Of a stretch of 64,000 nt of DNA, positions 19,350 through 30,613 are shown piece by piece. Made by a program: the position numbers and the translations under genes. The first letter of the stretch is position 1. Each line of letters begins with the position of its first letter. Source of the stretch: Moesziomyces globuligerus (Eukaryota > Basidiomycota > Ustilaginomycetes > Ustilaginales > Ustilaginaceae); the NCBI GenBank assembly GCA_030849465.1, contig JARVLF010000007.1, forward strand, positions 430,611 through 494,610, in the 5' to 3' direction. The notes beneath the pieces were generated by a model. That model searched no databases. It worked only from the letters and a program-made list of their open reading frames with translations, and was not told the DNA's origin.

Positions 19350-21086
19350 ATGGCGGCAAACGCTGTCGCTGGTCCGTCGCGCTCGACCGCGTCGGTACCG
19401 CTCACCAAGAACGCCAAGCGACGTCTCAAGAAGAAGCAGCAACTCCAGCCCGCATCCGCATCCGCCCCCGCATCCACATCCGCCTCCACCTCGGCGCCTC
19501 GGCCGCAACGATCGCCCTCGCCCAACCGCGTTGCCAGCGACCATGACGATATCGATGGCGCGGCGTCTTCGCTCATCCACGATGCGTCGCAGTTCCGCCT
19601 CGATCCGAACTCGGACGCGTACAAGGCGTTTTCCAACGTGCTCTCGCGCTACCAGCCCGAGACTCTGGCTGCTGCCGCTGCGCCCTCCAAAGGCGAGGTC
19701 CTGTATTCGGACGACGACGTCGAATCGGAGCGCGATTCCGATCACGACACCAACACCGACGTGGCGCTCTCCAAGCGACGTCAGAAGAAGCTGCAGCGGC
19801 TGAGCGTCGCCGAGCTCAAGCAGCTCGTCCGGCGGCCCGAGGTGGTCGAGTGGACCGACGTCAGCTCGTCCGATCCACGCCTGCTCGTCCACCTCAAGTG
19901 CGTGCGCAACTCGGTCCCCATCCCGCCCCACTGGTCCAACAAGCGCGACTACCTCCAGCACAAGCGCGGCATCGAAAAACCCGCCTACCTCCTCCCCGAC
20001 TACATCGCAGACACCGGAATCGCCACCATCAAGGATGCGCTCCGCGAAGCAGAGGCGCAGCAATCGCTCAAGCAAAAGACCCGCCAACGCGTACAACCCA
20101 AGATGGGCAAACTCGACATCGACTACAACCGCCTCTACGACGCCTTTTTCAAGTTCCAGCGTCGCCCACCCCTCAGCGCCTACGGCGACACCTACTACGA
20201 GGGCAAGGAGTACGAGACAAAGTACAAGGACAAGCGCCCCGGTCAGCTCAGCCAAGCGCTCATCGACGCTCTCAGCATCCCCCCCGGCGCTCCGCCACCC
20301 TGGCTGATTGCGATGCAACGCTTCGGTCCACCCCCGAGCTATCCGCACCTCCAGATCCCCGGGCTCAACGCTCCCATCCCTCAAGGCGCGCAGTGGGGAT
20401 TCCACCCGGGCGGATGGGGTCGTCCTCCCGTCGACGAGTACGGCCAACCGCTCTACGCCAACGTCCTCGCCAACGCCGCCGAGACGCTGGAAGCCGACCT
20501 CGTCGATCCCGTCAACAAGCACCATTGGGGTCAGCTCGAACCCGAGGAATCCGACCCGGAGCAGCACGACGAATCCGAAGACGAGCAGGTCGAGGAGGTC
20601 GAGCAGGGTGAGGGTGGGGACGAGGTGGAAGCGTCTGGCGTGCAGTCGGTATCTTCGATCGCGGGCGTTGCGACGCCGTCGTACCTCGAACTTCGCAAAG
20701 AGGTGGCGGAACAAGAGGGTGGCGCGAGGTCGTTGTACCAGGTCCTGCCTGAACGTGCAGCTACTTTGACGGGGCAGCTGATGGGTTCGGAGAGGGTGTA
20801 CGATCTCTCGGCCGCGCAGAGCCGTGCCTCTGGTCCCGTACTCGGCGCCGAGGTTCGGCCGACCAAGCGCGCAGCCGATGCGGTCGACGTCGCCATCAAT
20901 CCGGACCAGCTCGAGTCCGACCTCGCGGATCGCAGTGCGCTCGCACAGCGCTACGACGACCAGCGCGCCGCAGGCGCCACCGCCCGCTTCGTACACACCG
21001 ACACTCACGGCGTCGCAGAGGTCAGAAACCAGCTCCACAGAGAACGCCAGGAGCAGGCGGCTAGGAAGCACCAGCGCCAGTCATAG
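19350..21086 (+). CDS. CUS1: Splicing factor 3b subunit 2 (SF3b145/Cus1)
   Basis: The 578-residue protein has a basic N-terminus (TKNAKRRLKKKQQ) and a DUF382-type core around residues 150-260 (WTDVSSSDPRLLVHLK, IPPHWSNKRDYLQHKRGIEK, LPDYIADTG). A PSP-type proline-rich segment follows (LSIPPGAPPPWLIAMQRFGPP, about 300-360). The second half is acidic. SF3B2/Cus1 is a U2 snRNP component that binds SF3B4 and anchors U2 at the branch site. The frame is open upstream to 18909, but that part is low complexity; 19350 is chosen because it gives the conserved basic start. No intron is apparent. Confidence 0.93.
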   Translation: MAANAVAGPSRSTASVPLTKNAKRRLKKKQQLQPASASAPASTSASTSAPRPQRSPSPNRVASDHDDIDGAASSLIHDASQFRLDPNSDAYKAFSNVLSRYQPETLAAAAAPSKGEVLYSDDDVESERDSDHDTNTDVALSKRRQKKLQRLSVAELKQLVRRPEVVEWTDVSSSDPRLLVHLKCVRNSVPIPPHWSNKRDYLQHKRGIEKPAYLLPDYIADTGIATIKDALREAEAQQSLKQKTRQRVQPKMGKLDIDYNRLYDAFFKFQRRPPLSAYGDTYYEGKEYETKYKDKRPGQLSQALIDALSIPPGAPPPWLIAMQRFGPPPSYPHLQIPGLNAPIPQGAQWGFHPGGWGRPPVDEYGQPLYANVLANAAETLEADLVDPVNKHHWGQLEPEESDPEQHDESEDEQVEEVEQGEGGDEVEASGVQSVSSIAGVATPSYLELRKEVAEQEGGARSLYQVLPERAATLTGQLMGSERVYDLSAAQSRASGPVLGAEVRPTKRAADAVDVAINPDQLESDLADRSALAQRYDDQRAAGATARFVHTDTHGVAEVRNQLHRERQEQAARKHQRQS

Positions 21087-23138
21087 CCCTGTTGCTCCGC
21101 AATGGCTACCCTTGGATCAGGACGTCTTGTGGGTCTGTGCAGATTCGTCGGGTTGAGGGCGAGAGATGTGCACGAGTTTTTGTACCGATCTTGTGGGTGC
21201 GGTAGGGGGGACCGACTGGGATCTATCGCGCTGCGGGGGAAAGATCGGGCCCACATGCTGCACGGCCCAAAACGAGGTCTGCTGCAAAAGAGACAAAGGT
21301 TGAGGCTTGGCGTGCGCACTTGACCTGCGTCGCAGATTCATCGACCTTGATACGATGCGTGGTCGACCTTGCGATGGCATGGCCAAGACTTGGGCCGAGT
21401 TGCATGCTCTGCTCGCATCAACCCATTCCCGTGAACAAGGCTTTAAAGGTACCTGAACAGATCCCCGGGGGGGGGGGGGGTGCAAGTCTAGACCGCTGCG
21501 TCTTTGATCTGCTGATGCCTCATCCTTGAAATGCAGGAGGAAGGGGGGGGGGGGGGGTGTGGTAGCATGCTCTGCTGACAACGTGCTCGTCTTGTGGCTT
21601 GCATCCGGGTGCTTCCGGGGGGGGGCTCTTCTCCAAACCGAGGTCGCACAAGCGCGCACAGTCGAGAGAGTCGAGAATGGCTTGACCCCACCCGTCTGAC
21701 CCACCACCGCAACACCACCACCTGGACCCGGACTTGGGTTGCGAATGGTGACACGGGGGTGGCAAGTCACCAAGGTCTTTTGATGCGCACCGAGTTCTCG
21801 TAGCTCTGTCAACCCTAGTCCGAGGCTAGCAAGGATCGCGTGCCATCGGGGGTGTCTGCAATGCGATTTCTGACAAGAGAACAAGCTGTACCTCCCACCC
21901 GCCTCGATCGGAAGCTGCAAGCAGTCTGTGAGTGTCGGTGGTGTTGCGCGGGTGATAGATGCTTGGTCGATTTCGGCGGGTCGTTGGAGGACGTTGCCAT
22001 GAGGGCCGCATCTGGCGTCCCTACTGGCGCGCCGAGGCAGAACTTTTCTCCATCCCCCGCCTGGCCTGGAATCGAACCCAACCTTGCCACCGCAACGTCA
22101 ACAGCCCACCGAGTGCAGAACCCTCCAATGCTTGTGCTCAAAGCAGCCGAGTGTAGCGTCACGAGTACTCGAGTCGAGTCGAGTCTCGGTCGACGTTTTG
22201 CGCATGCGCTGCTCGTGCTTACGCGCATGCAGCACGCACCTTCCTACCCTACGACCCTGCTTTCCTGCTTTCCCCCCGTGTTTTTCCATCCGCCACTTGT
22301 CGTTCTACCATCCCGGGCTCGGTGCAAAAGCGTACATCGTGGGCACAGGTAGGCTTGGATTCGGCCTCAACTCGATCCCGCATCCCACCCCAGTGGGGGA
22401 GGGGGGAGAAGGGGGGTGGTGCAGCGCGGGGGGGATCCAGTCTAGACCTGGTCGACGTTGTTCATGCCCATACTCGGCTTGGACATCCGACCTTGCTGAG
22501 CGACTGGAGGAAGTACAGTGTTCCGACTCCTGGCTGAGGACGTCCAAGCTGCGGCGCAGCAAAGAGACAGGCAGATGCTTTGCTCGCGCTCATGAGGTTG
22601 TCAACCGACATACTTTACTGTGCTGTCGACATCGCATCTGCCGGAAATCCTCTCATACTCGTACACCATGATCGTCATCGAATGAGCTCGTACAGGCACT
22701 GCGCAGAAAGCGCTCCAACTCAGTCGCATCTCACCATCATCAATCACGCTCGCAGGATCGTGCTCACCAACATTTCACTCTCTCGACATCCCACGCGATG
22801 GCAACCCACACCCCCCGACGCTTCGCTCCTTTTCGCCCTCACAATCCCTCGTACGACCTTCATCGGCAATCGTAGACTCTTGTCTCATCACACTGCCCAG
22901 CACGCATGTGCCATCACACTGCCCAGCACGCATGTGCCATCACACTGCCCAGCACGCATGTGCAGATCCGCTAAGAGTTCAAGTGTGCACCTCTACAGCC
23001 CCACGCCCATCGTTGACGCTTGCCCAGGCCGGATGCAAGAACAACGCACAGCAAACCACAGCAAACCATAGCGCGAAATATTGGCAAAAGACTTGGGCAT
23101 TGAGGAAAAAAAAACAAGTTGGGCTCAAGAAACAGCCG
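21087..23138. other. 2-kb intergenic region with G runs and a 26-bp triplicate
   Basis: No credible gene is seen between SF3B2 and YVH1. The stretch contains G14 (21467-21480) and G15 (21543-21557) runs, further short G runs near 22390-22430, and three direct 26-bp repeats at 22886-22963. Both flanking genes end here (convergent), so the length is unusual for a 3'-3' gap in this window. The string GGAATCGAACC near 22066 resembles a tRNA T-arm on the minus strand, but no cloverleaf forms. Confidence 0.5.
22886..22963. repeat. Three perfect 26-bp direct repeats
   Basis: The unit beginning CATCACACTGCCCAGCACGC and ending ATGTGC is present three times head to tail, with starts at 22886, 22912 and 22938. 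There are no spacers, so this is a simple tandem repeat and not a CRISPR array. Confidence 0.9.
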
Positions 23139-25208
23139 CTAGACCTGGTCGACTTTGCTGCGGTGCAGCGCAAAGGCCGGCGTGATCCAGGCGCCGCAGG
23201 CGCACTGCGAGCCTGCCCAGTCCCACGCGCCGAGTTTGGCGGCGCACTTTGCGTTGGGGCAGCTCAAGCGACCCGTCACGGCACCCTCGCCAAGCTGGCT
23301 CATCCACGCCATGGGCTCGATAAAGTACGCAGAGCACGCCGCCGATTTGAGCATACTCTCCATCGAGCGTGTTGACGGCCCAGTCGTCCGGGCGCGTAGC
23401 GCCGCAAGGTGCGCAGGAAGCTGCGCCGCAAGTCGCGACGCTGTCTGCATAGGTGCACGCACCGATCCGCCCCGACCACCTTCCGCCTCCGTCGAGCCAG
23501 CAGCAGTGGGCGTGGATACCGAGCTCGGTCCGTGTGCCGCTGGCTGATCCGCCTGCGCCGTGGCGGTGCTGGAAGCGGTGGCAGAGGACGCAGGGGTGGC
23601 CGACTTGGAGCTCTGGGCTGAGCCAGGTTGCTGGGCCGCGCCGACCGTCTCGCCTTGAGAGGTGGTGGAAGCCGCAACGGCCTTCGAGGCAGGAGTGGTG
23701 GATTCGGAGCTCGGGGCAGAAGATGCTTGCTGTGCGGCGGGGTTGGATGCGGTGGTGGGGACGTTCTGGGGCATCGAGCGGGCGTCCCGCCTGCGGTGGT
23801 CGAACGCGAGCTGACCCTTGCCCGGTTCGTGGATCACCACATGGTCGAGCGCCGCGAGCTCACGACGGCATGCGCGGCATCGGAGCTTGGGCCCTGCGAA
23901 CGTCGGCTTGGCCAGCGCCCCGCGATTCGTCACGCCCTCGTGGCCACGGATCTGCGCCACACCCCCCGGCAACCTCCCGGACGAGTTGGCCGTCACCTTG
24001 ACTTCCCCCTCCTCCTGAACCCTCGTACGCCCTGCGCCCCCATCACCCACCGAACCACTCGAATCGGTTTGCGAAGTCTCCATGGCAGAAAGTCGATTCT
24101 CCAGTCCCGAGGTGCCCGAACGCAAAGGCGCAGCAGCGTCGTTGATCGAACTCAACAGCGAAATCCTAGCCCCTGTCCCACCCGAGCTGGAAGAGGCCGA
24201 AGAACACACCGAAGCCGATCGCGATCGTGGTCTGCCGCTCACGTCCTCCCCGAGACTGCCCTCGGTTGTCGCAGAGCTGATGGTGGTCGAACCGCAAGAA
24301 TCTTTTTTACCAAATTGGCCCAAATTCCACTCGCCTCCTCCACCCGCCAGATCGCGCTCCGAGTTCCGCCTCGACCTCACCCCACCCTCGCTCGCGTCAT
24401 CCTGGTGGTGCGCAGAGGTGATGGCGGTGAAACCCTTGATACCGCTAGCTGCACTGAGCGCTGGACTAGGGTAGGGAGATGGGTAGTATGCCAGAAGCAT
24501 GTCGTCCATCGAATCGCCGTTGAGAATGTCGGTCTTGCTCATGAGGAAGCGTCGCACCGCCTGGAACTTCATGTCCACCTCGAAACCCACCTGCTCGTAC
24601 AGCTCCAGCTGCGCCATGAAGCCCGCATTCGGTCCCGCCTCGGGTCGTCGTGCACGCACCATGGCCACCGCCGTCGAGGCACCGATCCGTCGCGTGTGCA
24701 TCAGATACGCCGCGACGATGGCCACGCTCCGCGAACAGCCCGCTTGGCAGTGCACCAGCACCGTCCCCGCCCCCGTCGTCTGCCAGCTACCCCACCGACC
24801 CGCGCGCTTCTGTCGTCCCTGCACCAGAAGCTCCACTGAATCCTCCTCCTCTTCCCCCTCGTCGTCGTCCTCTAGCGCGCTCTCATGCGCCGCGCCCGAC
24901 GCTTCCCCGCCAGGCGTGGAGTCGGAGTCGGCTTCGTCATCGGCCACCCACTCCTCCTGCAGCTGCGCCGCGATAAAGTCGTTGCAGCCGGCGAAATGGG
25001 CGAGGATGGGCGCCTTTTCGTCGTCGTCGAGCCGCACGTGCCGCATCTCGCTCCGGCTGATGGTGCGCCCATCGTCGAGCACGGGCGGCGTCGGCAGACG
25101 CTGCTTCATGCAGCTGATCACGTGCGTGATGCCGGCGCGCGACAGATAGTCTGCATCCATCGCCGCCCGCACGCCCCCGACCCAGAGCCCCGGAAGCACC
25201 TCGTCCAT
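23139..25208 (-). CDS. YVH1: Dual-specificity phosphatase Yvh1 (DUSP12 type)
   Basis: The 689-residue protein opens MDEVLPGLWVGGVRAAMDAD, typical of Yvh1. The catalytic loop HCQAGCSRS has the nucleophile Cys154 and Arg160. An acidic insert of about 40 residues (88-127) precedes the loop. The C-terminal part keeps paired-cysteine zinc-binding motifs (CRACRREL about 475; CPNAKC and CACG near 650-675), separated by a Ser/Ala/Thr-rich spacer. In yeast Yvh1 acts in late 60S ribosome maturation, releasing Mrt4; that role depends mainly on the zinc domain, while the phosphatase targets are less clear. The protein is nearly twice the length of yeast Yvh1 (364) because of the spacer and acidic insert. 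It is a single exon. Confidence 0.9.
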   Translation of the reverse strand: MDEVLPGLWVGGVRAAMDADYLSRAGITHVISCMKQRLPTPPVLDDGRTISRSEMRHVRLDDDEKAPILAHFAGCNDFIAAQLQEEWVADDEADSDSTPGGEASGAAHESALEDDDEGEEEEDSVELLVQGRQKRAGRWGSWQTTGAGTVLVHCQAGCSRSVAIVAAYLMHTRRIGASTAVAMVRARRPEAGPNAGFMAQLELYEQVGFEVDMKFQAVRRFLMSKTDILNGDSMDDMLLAYYPSPYPSPALSAASGIKGFTAITSAHHQDDASEGGVRSRRNSERDLAGGGGEWNLGQFGKKDSCGSTTISSATTEGSLGEDVSGRPRSRSASVCSSASSSSGGTGARISLLSSINDAAAPLRSGTSGLENRLSAMETSQTDSSGSVGDGGAGRTRVQEEGEVKVTANSSGRLPGGVAQIRGHEGVTNRGALAKPTFAGPKLRCRACRRELAALDHVVIHEPGKGQLAFDHRRRDARSMPQNVPTTASNPAAQQASSAPSSESTTPASKAVAASTTSQGETVGAAQQPGSAQSSKSATPASSATASSTATAQADQPAAHGPSSVSTPTAAGSTEAEGGRGGSVRAPMQTASRLAAQLPAHLAALRARTTGPSTRSMESMLKSAACSAYFIEPMAWMSQLGEGAVTGRLSCPNAKCAAKLGAWDWAGSQCACGAWITPAFALHRSKVDQV

Positions 25209-25592
25209 GATGATGGCCGTGCGGGCGAGGCACCCGTTTGTCGGCTTGGCCTGGCGCGCACACAGAGTCGCGTCCCGCAGCTGTCAAGGTGAGACGTCGT
25301 CAGAGCATGTCGCAGACCACCTGCAGAGCGTTGCTGATGAGAGATGCCAGAGAGAGAGTGCGAAAAGAAGAGTGGTGGTCGTCAAGAAATGCTACCTGCG
25401 TTCAAGGTACACGAGCCAAATCGCCGGGTCGGGGTGAATTGCCGGTTTCGGCGCGATTTGCTTCGATTCGCCAGGCACGAGCCATTCTCACGCTCGCCTC
25501 CACCTCCCAACTCAACAAGCATCCGACACTGCCGCTCCGGACAAAAGTGGTCAAATATGCTTGCGCATCTGCCAGTGCTCGGTGGTCGTTGG

Positions 25593-27479
25593 TCAGACAC
25601 GATCGCATAGGTAGATGGAGCGAACGCGCAGCCGTTCGCCAAAGCGGTACACCAGGTACGGTGCCGGCGTGGTGAGCAGCGCCAGGCCGGCGAGCATCGT
25701 GTAGAGGTAGCACACGCCGCCGAGCTTGTCGCTCAAGAGATGCGTGCAAAGTGGGATGCTGTTTGTTCGGAGCAGAGCAATGTCATGAGCCCTCCGAATT
25801 CTTGCGACGATCTTGTTGATCAGATGTTTCAACTCACGTGGCGCCCGAGACCGACCTTCCGATGACCGTGGCGGCGATCTGCACCGTCGATCCGCCGACG
25901 TGTGGTCAGCCCAGCAACCTTTGACGAGCAGCGTGGCAGAGTATGAGCACATACCGCAGACGACGAGTAGAGGCGATAGCAGTCTCCCAAGTAGCCGATC
26001 CAGCCTTGAAAGACGAGCACCATGGCTGCCCCGACGGGCACGCCGGCCAGCATGGCCACATGGTACGAGATGCTGCTCCTTCCAAGCCACCCGGCCCATC
26101 TGGTCGCGCATCGATGCGAATGAGAGAGCTTTCAGCATGCTTTCCGAGTCTTGCTCGTTGGCAAAGCAGCTTACAGGAAGCCGACGGCCACGAGTGGGCT
26201 GACGAACAAAGTGGGCAGCAGTCGCGCTTCGGGCACGGGTGCGCCAGATGCTCGCCATCGCTGAATGTAGAAGCGGTCGCAAAGGGGCAGCAGAAGCGCA
26301 GCCAGCACTCCACCTAGGCCCATGGGCAGGAAGGTCAAACCCGCTGCCAGATTCACCGTCCCGAGAGTCAGCATCCCTGTAGCCGTCGCTCATCGCTTTT
26401 GGGACATGACTCAATCGGCAGCTACCCACTGTGCACGCTGTCGAGCCGGTAGATGCCAGGCGGGCCAAAGATCAAGGGCCAGCTGGCGAAGAAGACGTAC
26501 CTGTTGCGCCTTCTGACAATGAGCTTCGGCTCTTTTATCGGCGGCGCATCCATTGCACAACTCACATCAAGGCAAAGAAGAACGAGAGGTAGAAGGTGGC
26601 GCACATCACGATCGGCTCGCGGCACATCATGTTGATCTGGCGATGCGGCGAGCGGCTTCAGTCCGGCTGTTGTGGCAGTGCACGAGGCGCAGAGCAAGAA
26701 CTCACCGGCCTTCCGAGGACGATGGTGAGCAAGGTCAGGATCTTTCGTCTGGAGATGGCTGGCGCCTTTTCACTGGCTTTGGCTTTGGGCCGCTTCCTCG
26801 CGTGGATGACGGGCAGATAGGTCTCTGGCACACAGAGCAGAGCGGTCTCCAGGACGAGACCGAGAGCGCCGAGAAGCCAGAAGACAAATGGCCAGCGCAG
26901 CTTGAGGCTCACCGCACCGCCGAAGAGCGGACCGACACTGGGACCGAGCAGAGGAGCGAGCGAGGCGACGATCATGGGCGTGCTGCGATGCGGGGGAGCA
27001 AAGAGGTCGGTGACGACGGCGGCGCCGTTGGAAAAGGCTGACGAAGCAAAAGCGCCTGCGACCAAGCGGCAGGCAAAGAGGGCGGACTTGTTGGGAGCGA
27101 GTGCGCATCCGACGTTCATCAGGGCGTACAGCAGTGTGGAAGCGAGCGCAGTGAGACGACGGCCGTAGACTTCCGAGAGGGGCGCCCAGAAGATGGGACC
27201 GGCGACACAGCCGCCGACGAACGAGGTGGCGAGCAGGACGACCTCTTCGTCCGAGAGGCCAAAGTGATGCACGAGCTGCGCCTGGGCACCGTTGGGCGCT
27301 GTGGAAGCGAACGAGGCGTTGAACATGGTGAGCCCGGCAAGGAGGGTGTAGCTCCACTTGCGACGCGCCGACCAAGCCGAGGGATGGCTGTTGGGAAGGA
27401 TGGAGGGCAGACCGGCGTGGTCGATCGCCGTGGCAGCCGAGTCGGAGGTCTGCTGAACGGGTGAGGGCGGCGGAGGCAT
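25593..27479 (-). CDS. MFS multidrug/polyamine-type (DHA1-like) transporter, seven exons
   Basis: Seven exons on the minus strand (27479-26706, 26636-26566, 26500-26430, 26376-26175, 26099-25955, 25878-25838, 25758-25593) join in frame to 489 residues with about 12 membrane helices. The loop after helix 2 carries WAPLSEVYGRR, the DHA1 form of the MFS signature (drug:H+ antiporter family; related members move polyamines or drugs). Helix-rich segments run TLLAGLTMFNASFAS, FVGGCVAGPIF, GPSVGPLFGG, WPFVFWLLGALGL and the six C-terminal helices after the charged loop near residue 240. Introns are 54-118 bp except one of 70-80 bp with a 41-nt exon. Exon 3 uses a GTGGGT donor, chosen because the alternative GTAGCT breaks the frame. 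The substrate cannot be told. Confidence 0.88.
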
Positions 27480-28082
27480 GGCTCAGACAGACAGGAGGGG
27501 GTGGGAGGGCGTGCGCTACATGTTGGGGAGGGTGTTCTCATGGCCAGCGCCGGGTCTATATATACACGAGCTCGATCGAAGCGCCTGTCCCCACACTCGG
27601 ACGAGCAGGCGTTCGGCTGAGCAGGAGCATGTGAAACGGAAGCTCCGAAGTGCTGTCGCTACGCCCAAAAGTGTGATGTGACTGTTAGAGGAGGACGACG
27701 ACGGAGCATCCGACGGAGCATCCGATGCGAGTCCATGTGCCAACTCGACCTGAGCTTTGAGGGCGCACAGTTGGATGTGGCTTTGAGGAACAATGCCGAT
27801 TCGAAGTCCCGATTTGGACTGAAATTCCGATGGGGGAGATGGGCGGAGTGGCTTCCGGGGCGTGCCGTTTGGCTGGCCAGAGTGCGAGTCGATCACGAGT
27901 GGAAATTCGAAGGGCTGTAGGCGGAGGGCGATTCTCTGGTGCGAGAAGATCTCTCGGAAGCGAACGCAGGGCGGCGCGCGGGAGCACTGACATCGGATGT
28001 CCAAGCTGACGGCCATCGCAACGCTGGTTCACATCCTCCATCGTCCTCGACCTATCGCACTCGAACGCGCACATCTTCCATC
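27480..28082. promoter_or_regulatory. Divergent promoter of the MFS transporter and ATP18
   Basis: About 600 bp separate the two divergent start codons. A TATA element serves the transporter side; the ATP18 side has a short pyrimidine-containing leader (CATCCTCCATCGTCC) and no TATA box. No gene is seen. Confidence 0.45.
27557..27564 (-). promoter_or_regulatory. TATA box of the MFS transporter
   Basis: TATATATA lies about 78 bp upstream of the transporter start codon. The element is palindromic, but its position suits the minus-strand gene. Confidence 0.5.
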
Positions 28083-28392
28083 ATGGCATTCTTCGGCTTC
28101 CGCGCTTACCCGACGCCCATCGTCAAGCCCATGTGGCCATTCTTCATCGCCGCGGGCGTCGTGTTTTACGGCGTCAACAAGCTGCAGGACATGGCGGTCT
28201 CCACCGAGGAGGCCTCCAAGGACCCGCGCAACCCGTACGGCAAGTATCGAGCATGCAACATCGGTAGCAGAGGCTCCGACGATGCTATGGAAAGAGCGAG
28301 CGACTGACATGCAGTTTTTGTTTCCGGATGTACGCTGGTTTCTGGGCGCACACTCTACAGGCCAGAAGGTGCTCAAGGCGGCGCACCACTAA
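28083..28392 (+). CDS. ATP18: Mitochondrial F1Fo ATP synthase subunit J
   Basis: The small frame starts MAFFGFRAYPTPIVKPMWPF, followed by one membrane helix (FFIAAGVVFYGVNKL) and DPRNPYGK, the full set of subunit J (Atp18) features. The subunit sits in the inner-membrane Fo sector, near the dimer interface. Residues 1-54 (to 28244) are secure. The end is not: reading straight on gives a stop at 28307 (74 residues), while splicing 28266 to 28358 (weak GTAGCA donor, CTACAG acceptor) gives a 70-residue form ending GQKVLKAAHH at 28392. The second form fits the usual size and basic tail better. The GTATCG at 28243 is another donor, but no acceptor in frame was found for it. Confidence 0.85.
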
Positions 28393-29811
28393 GCGCATCT
28401 CATCACGCATCGCGCATCACGCATCGCGCATCACGCATCGGCCGCGGCGCGAATGGCAGCGGACGTCGATCGCAGTTCCAGGATCGGCGTGCTTCCGAAA
28501 CGAACAGGCCGCCCCAAGTCGACACGCAGACCATAAGCATCGCCACACTCTCCCTCGCTTGCGCAATGCACACCTAGATTCGGATTCCCACTACGAGCGA
28601 GTATCGTGCGTCATGCTGCACGTCCGCGTATGTCGGCACGAGAAAGTGACACGAACGGGACCAGCGGCCTGAGGGGTGATGACAGTCGGAGCGGGGCGCG
28701 AGGTTGAGGCTGAGGACGAGGCTAGCAGCGTTGTTTGGTGTATGCATTTGAATGCCGACGCAGCCGCCCTCTGCCGCAGCTACAGTGTCTTTTGAACCCC
28801 ACGATGAGAGCGCGGAAACGACTGCTCGGGGTTGTACGGTGGATGTGGACTGAACGAGCCCGAGTGCGGGCTGGTGGAGGAATCGCCGACCATCTTTGAA
28901 GCCCAGGCTGCGGCCCGATGGCGAGGAGGGAAGGGAGCATGGACATCGGATAGCTGTGTCAGACCGTCGTATGCCACACTTTTTTTCATGGAAGTACTTT
29001 GCACGCTGGGCCGAGGCGAGGTTGCGCGCGCAAGCTGCATTGATTGATTGCGATTGTCCGGCTGGACCGGCAGCGGTTCCCCCACGAAAGGCAAGCTGGC
29101 TCGAGGCTAGTCTACGTTCGTTTTCACACATGTCAGTGTGAGTCAAAGCGGCAAGCCTCGTCCGGAGACACTGATCCGACGCCCCGAAGCCCCGAAGCCC
29201 CGACGCCCCGGCGCCCCGGCTCCCCCAGCATTTCACCCCCCCACAATCACAGCAATGTGCATACGATCAGCATACACTGCTAGCTCAGCCCCCGCACGGC
29301 GGTGCACGGCGGCTCGACTGCGACGGATGCCATCCGATACCAGAGAGAGGCTGGCTCGTCGGATGAGCCGGCTCGAGGCGTGTGCCAAGCGAAAAAAGAG
29401 AGGCGCGCCAACGCCACGCCAAAGGCAGTCACAGAGTGGCCGTGCACAGGGCAGCAGCAGCGCAGAGGCGGCAGGGCCGAAGCGCGTTTGGGCTCCGGCA
29501 ACTCGCAGCGCTCGCTCCGCTTATTCGGAGCAGCCGATCTTCCCGGTGGTGCCTCTCTCCTTGTCCCCTGCCTTGGCCTGGGCCTGCCGCTGGGGCTTGG
29601 CGGTGATGATGCCCCCATCATCCTCGCTCCGCTCGCTCTCTTGCTCGACTTGGCTTGCCTCTGCCCCACCATCGTCAGCGCAACCCATACCGCCGCCTTG
29701 GATCCCCCCAACCCCCCATCCCTTCCTCCGTCCCCTTCGTCCCCCCCACTGGATCTGCATACCCACCCCTCTTTCCCCCTTTCCCCCTCGACCCCACTGG
29801 AAACAACAAAG
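28393..29811. other. Intergenic region upstream of the acyl-CoA synthetase
   Basis: The stretch holds about three 14-bp tandem copies of CATCACGCATCGCG (28401-28440) and, near the downstream gene, a strongly C/T-rich tract (29695-29800, runs of CCCC and TTTCCCCC). Pyrimidine-rich leaders are common just before fungal start codons. Minus-strand frames around 28574-29236 have no recognisable domain and are not called. Confidence 0.45.
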
Positions 29812-30577
29812 ATGACGACCGATCTGCCACCCGAGGTGCACTTCCCGCTGGAGAAGCAGATGCTCCCCGTCCCCGGCAGCAAGCAGCCCGGCTTCTCGTC
29901 CATCTACCGCAGCGCCGCCCTCCCCGAGTGGTCGTCCAACTGCACCGTCTACGAGACGCTCCTCCGCGCAAAGGAGGAGAACCTCAACGAGGACGTCGCC
30001 GGCTGGCGCCCCTGGAACCCCGTCACGCGCGACTTTGAAAAGCACTTTGAGTGGTACTCGCACGCAGAGGTCGAGGAGGAGCGCACCGCCATCGGCTCGG
30101 GCATCGGCGAGCTCGCCCGTCAGGGCCGCCTCGGCCAGGGCGTCGCGCCCTCGGACTTCACCGTCGGCATCTGGACGCTCAACCGCCCCGAGTTCATGGT
30201 GATCGACTACGCCAACATCGCCTACAGCCGCAGGACGGTGAGCCTCTACGAGACGTACGACGCCGCGTCGGCGCAGTACATCATCGACCACGCCGAGACG
30301 CGCATCCTCTTCACCACGCCCAACCACGTCGGCGTCGTGCTCGCCGCTGCCCAGGCGGGCAAGCTGCCGCTGCTCAAGGCCATCGTCATGCTCGACGCCT
30401 TCAGGCCCAGCAAGCAGTCGGTCAAGGCGGCCATCGTCGATCCGCAGCGCGACGCGCTCGCAAAGGAGTGGGCAAAGACGTGCGGCATCGAGATCCTCAC
30501 CTGGTTCGAGGTGCTCGACCTCGGCCGCGCCCACCTCGCCGCGCACATCCCGCCGAGCCTAGACACGATCCACAGCT

Positions 30578-30613
<36 letters not shown>

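Noticed and set aside
19110..21071. 653-codon minus-strand open frame
   Set aside because: Antisense to SF3B2, which has clear conserved motifs on the plus strand.
22040..22130. tRNA gene suggested by GGAATCGAACC (minus-strand TTCGATTCC)
   Set aside because: The T-stem mispairs and no acceptor, D or anticodon arm can be paired at proper distance.
22886..22963. CRISPR-like repeat
   Set aside because: The 26-bp units are directly abutted with no spacers, and the host is a fungus.
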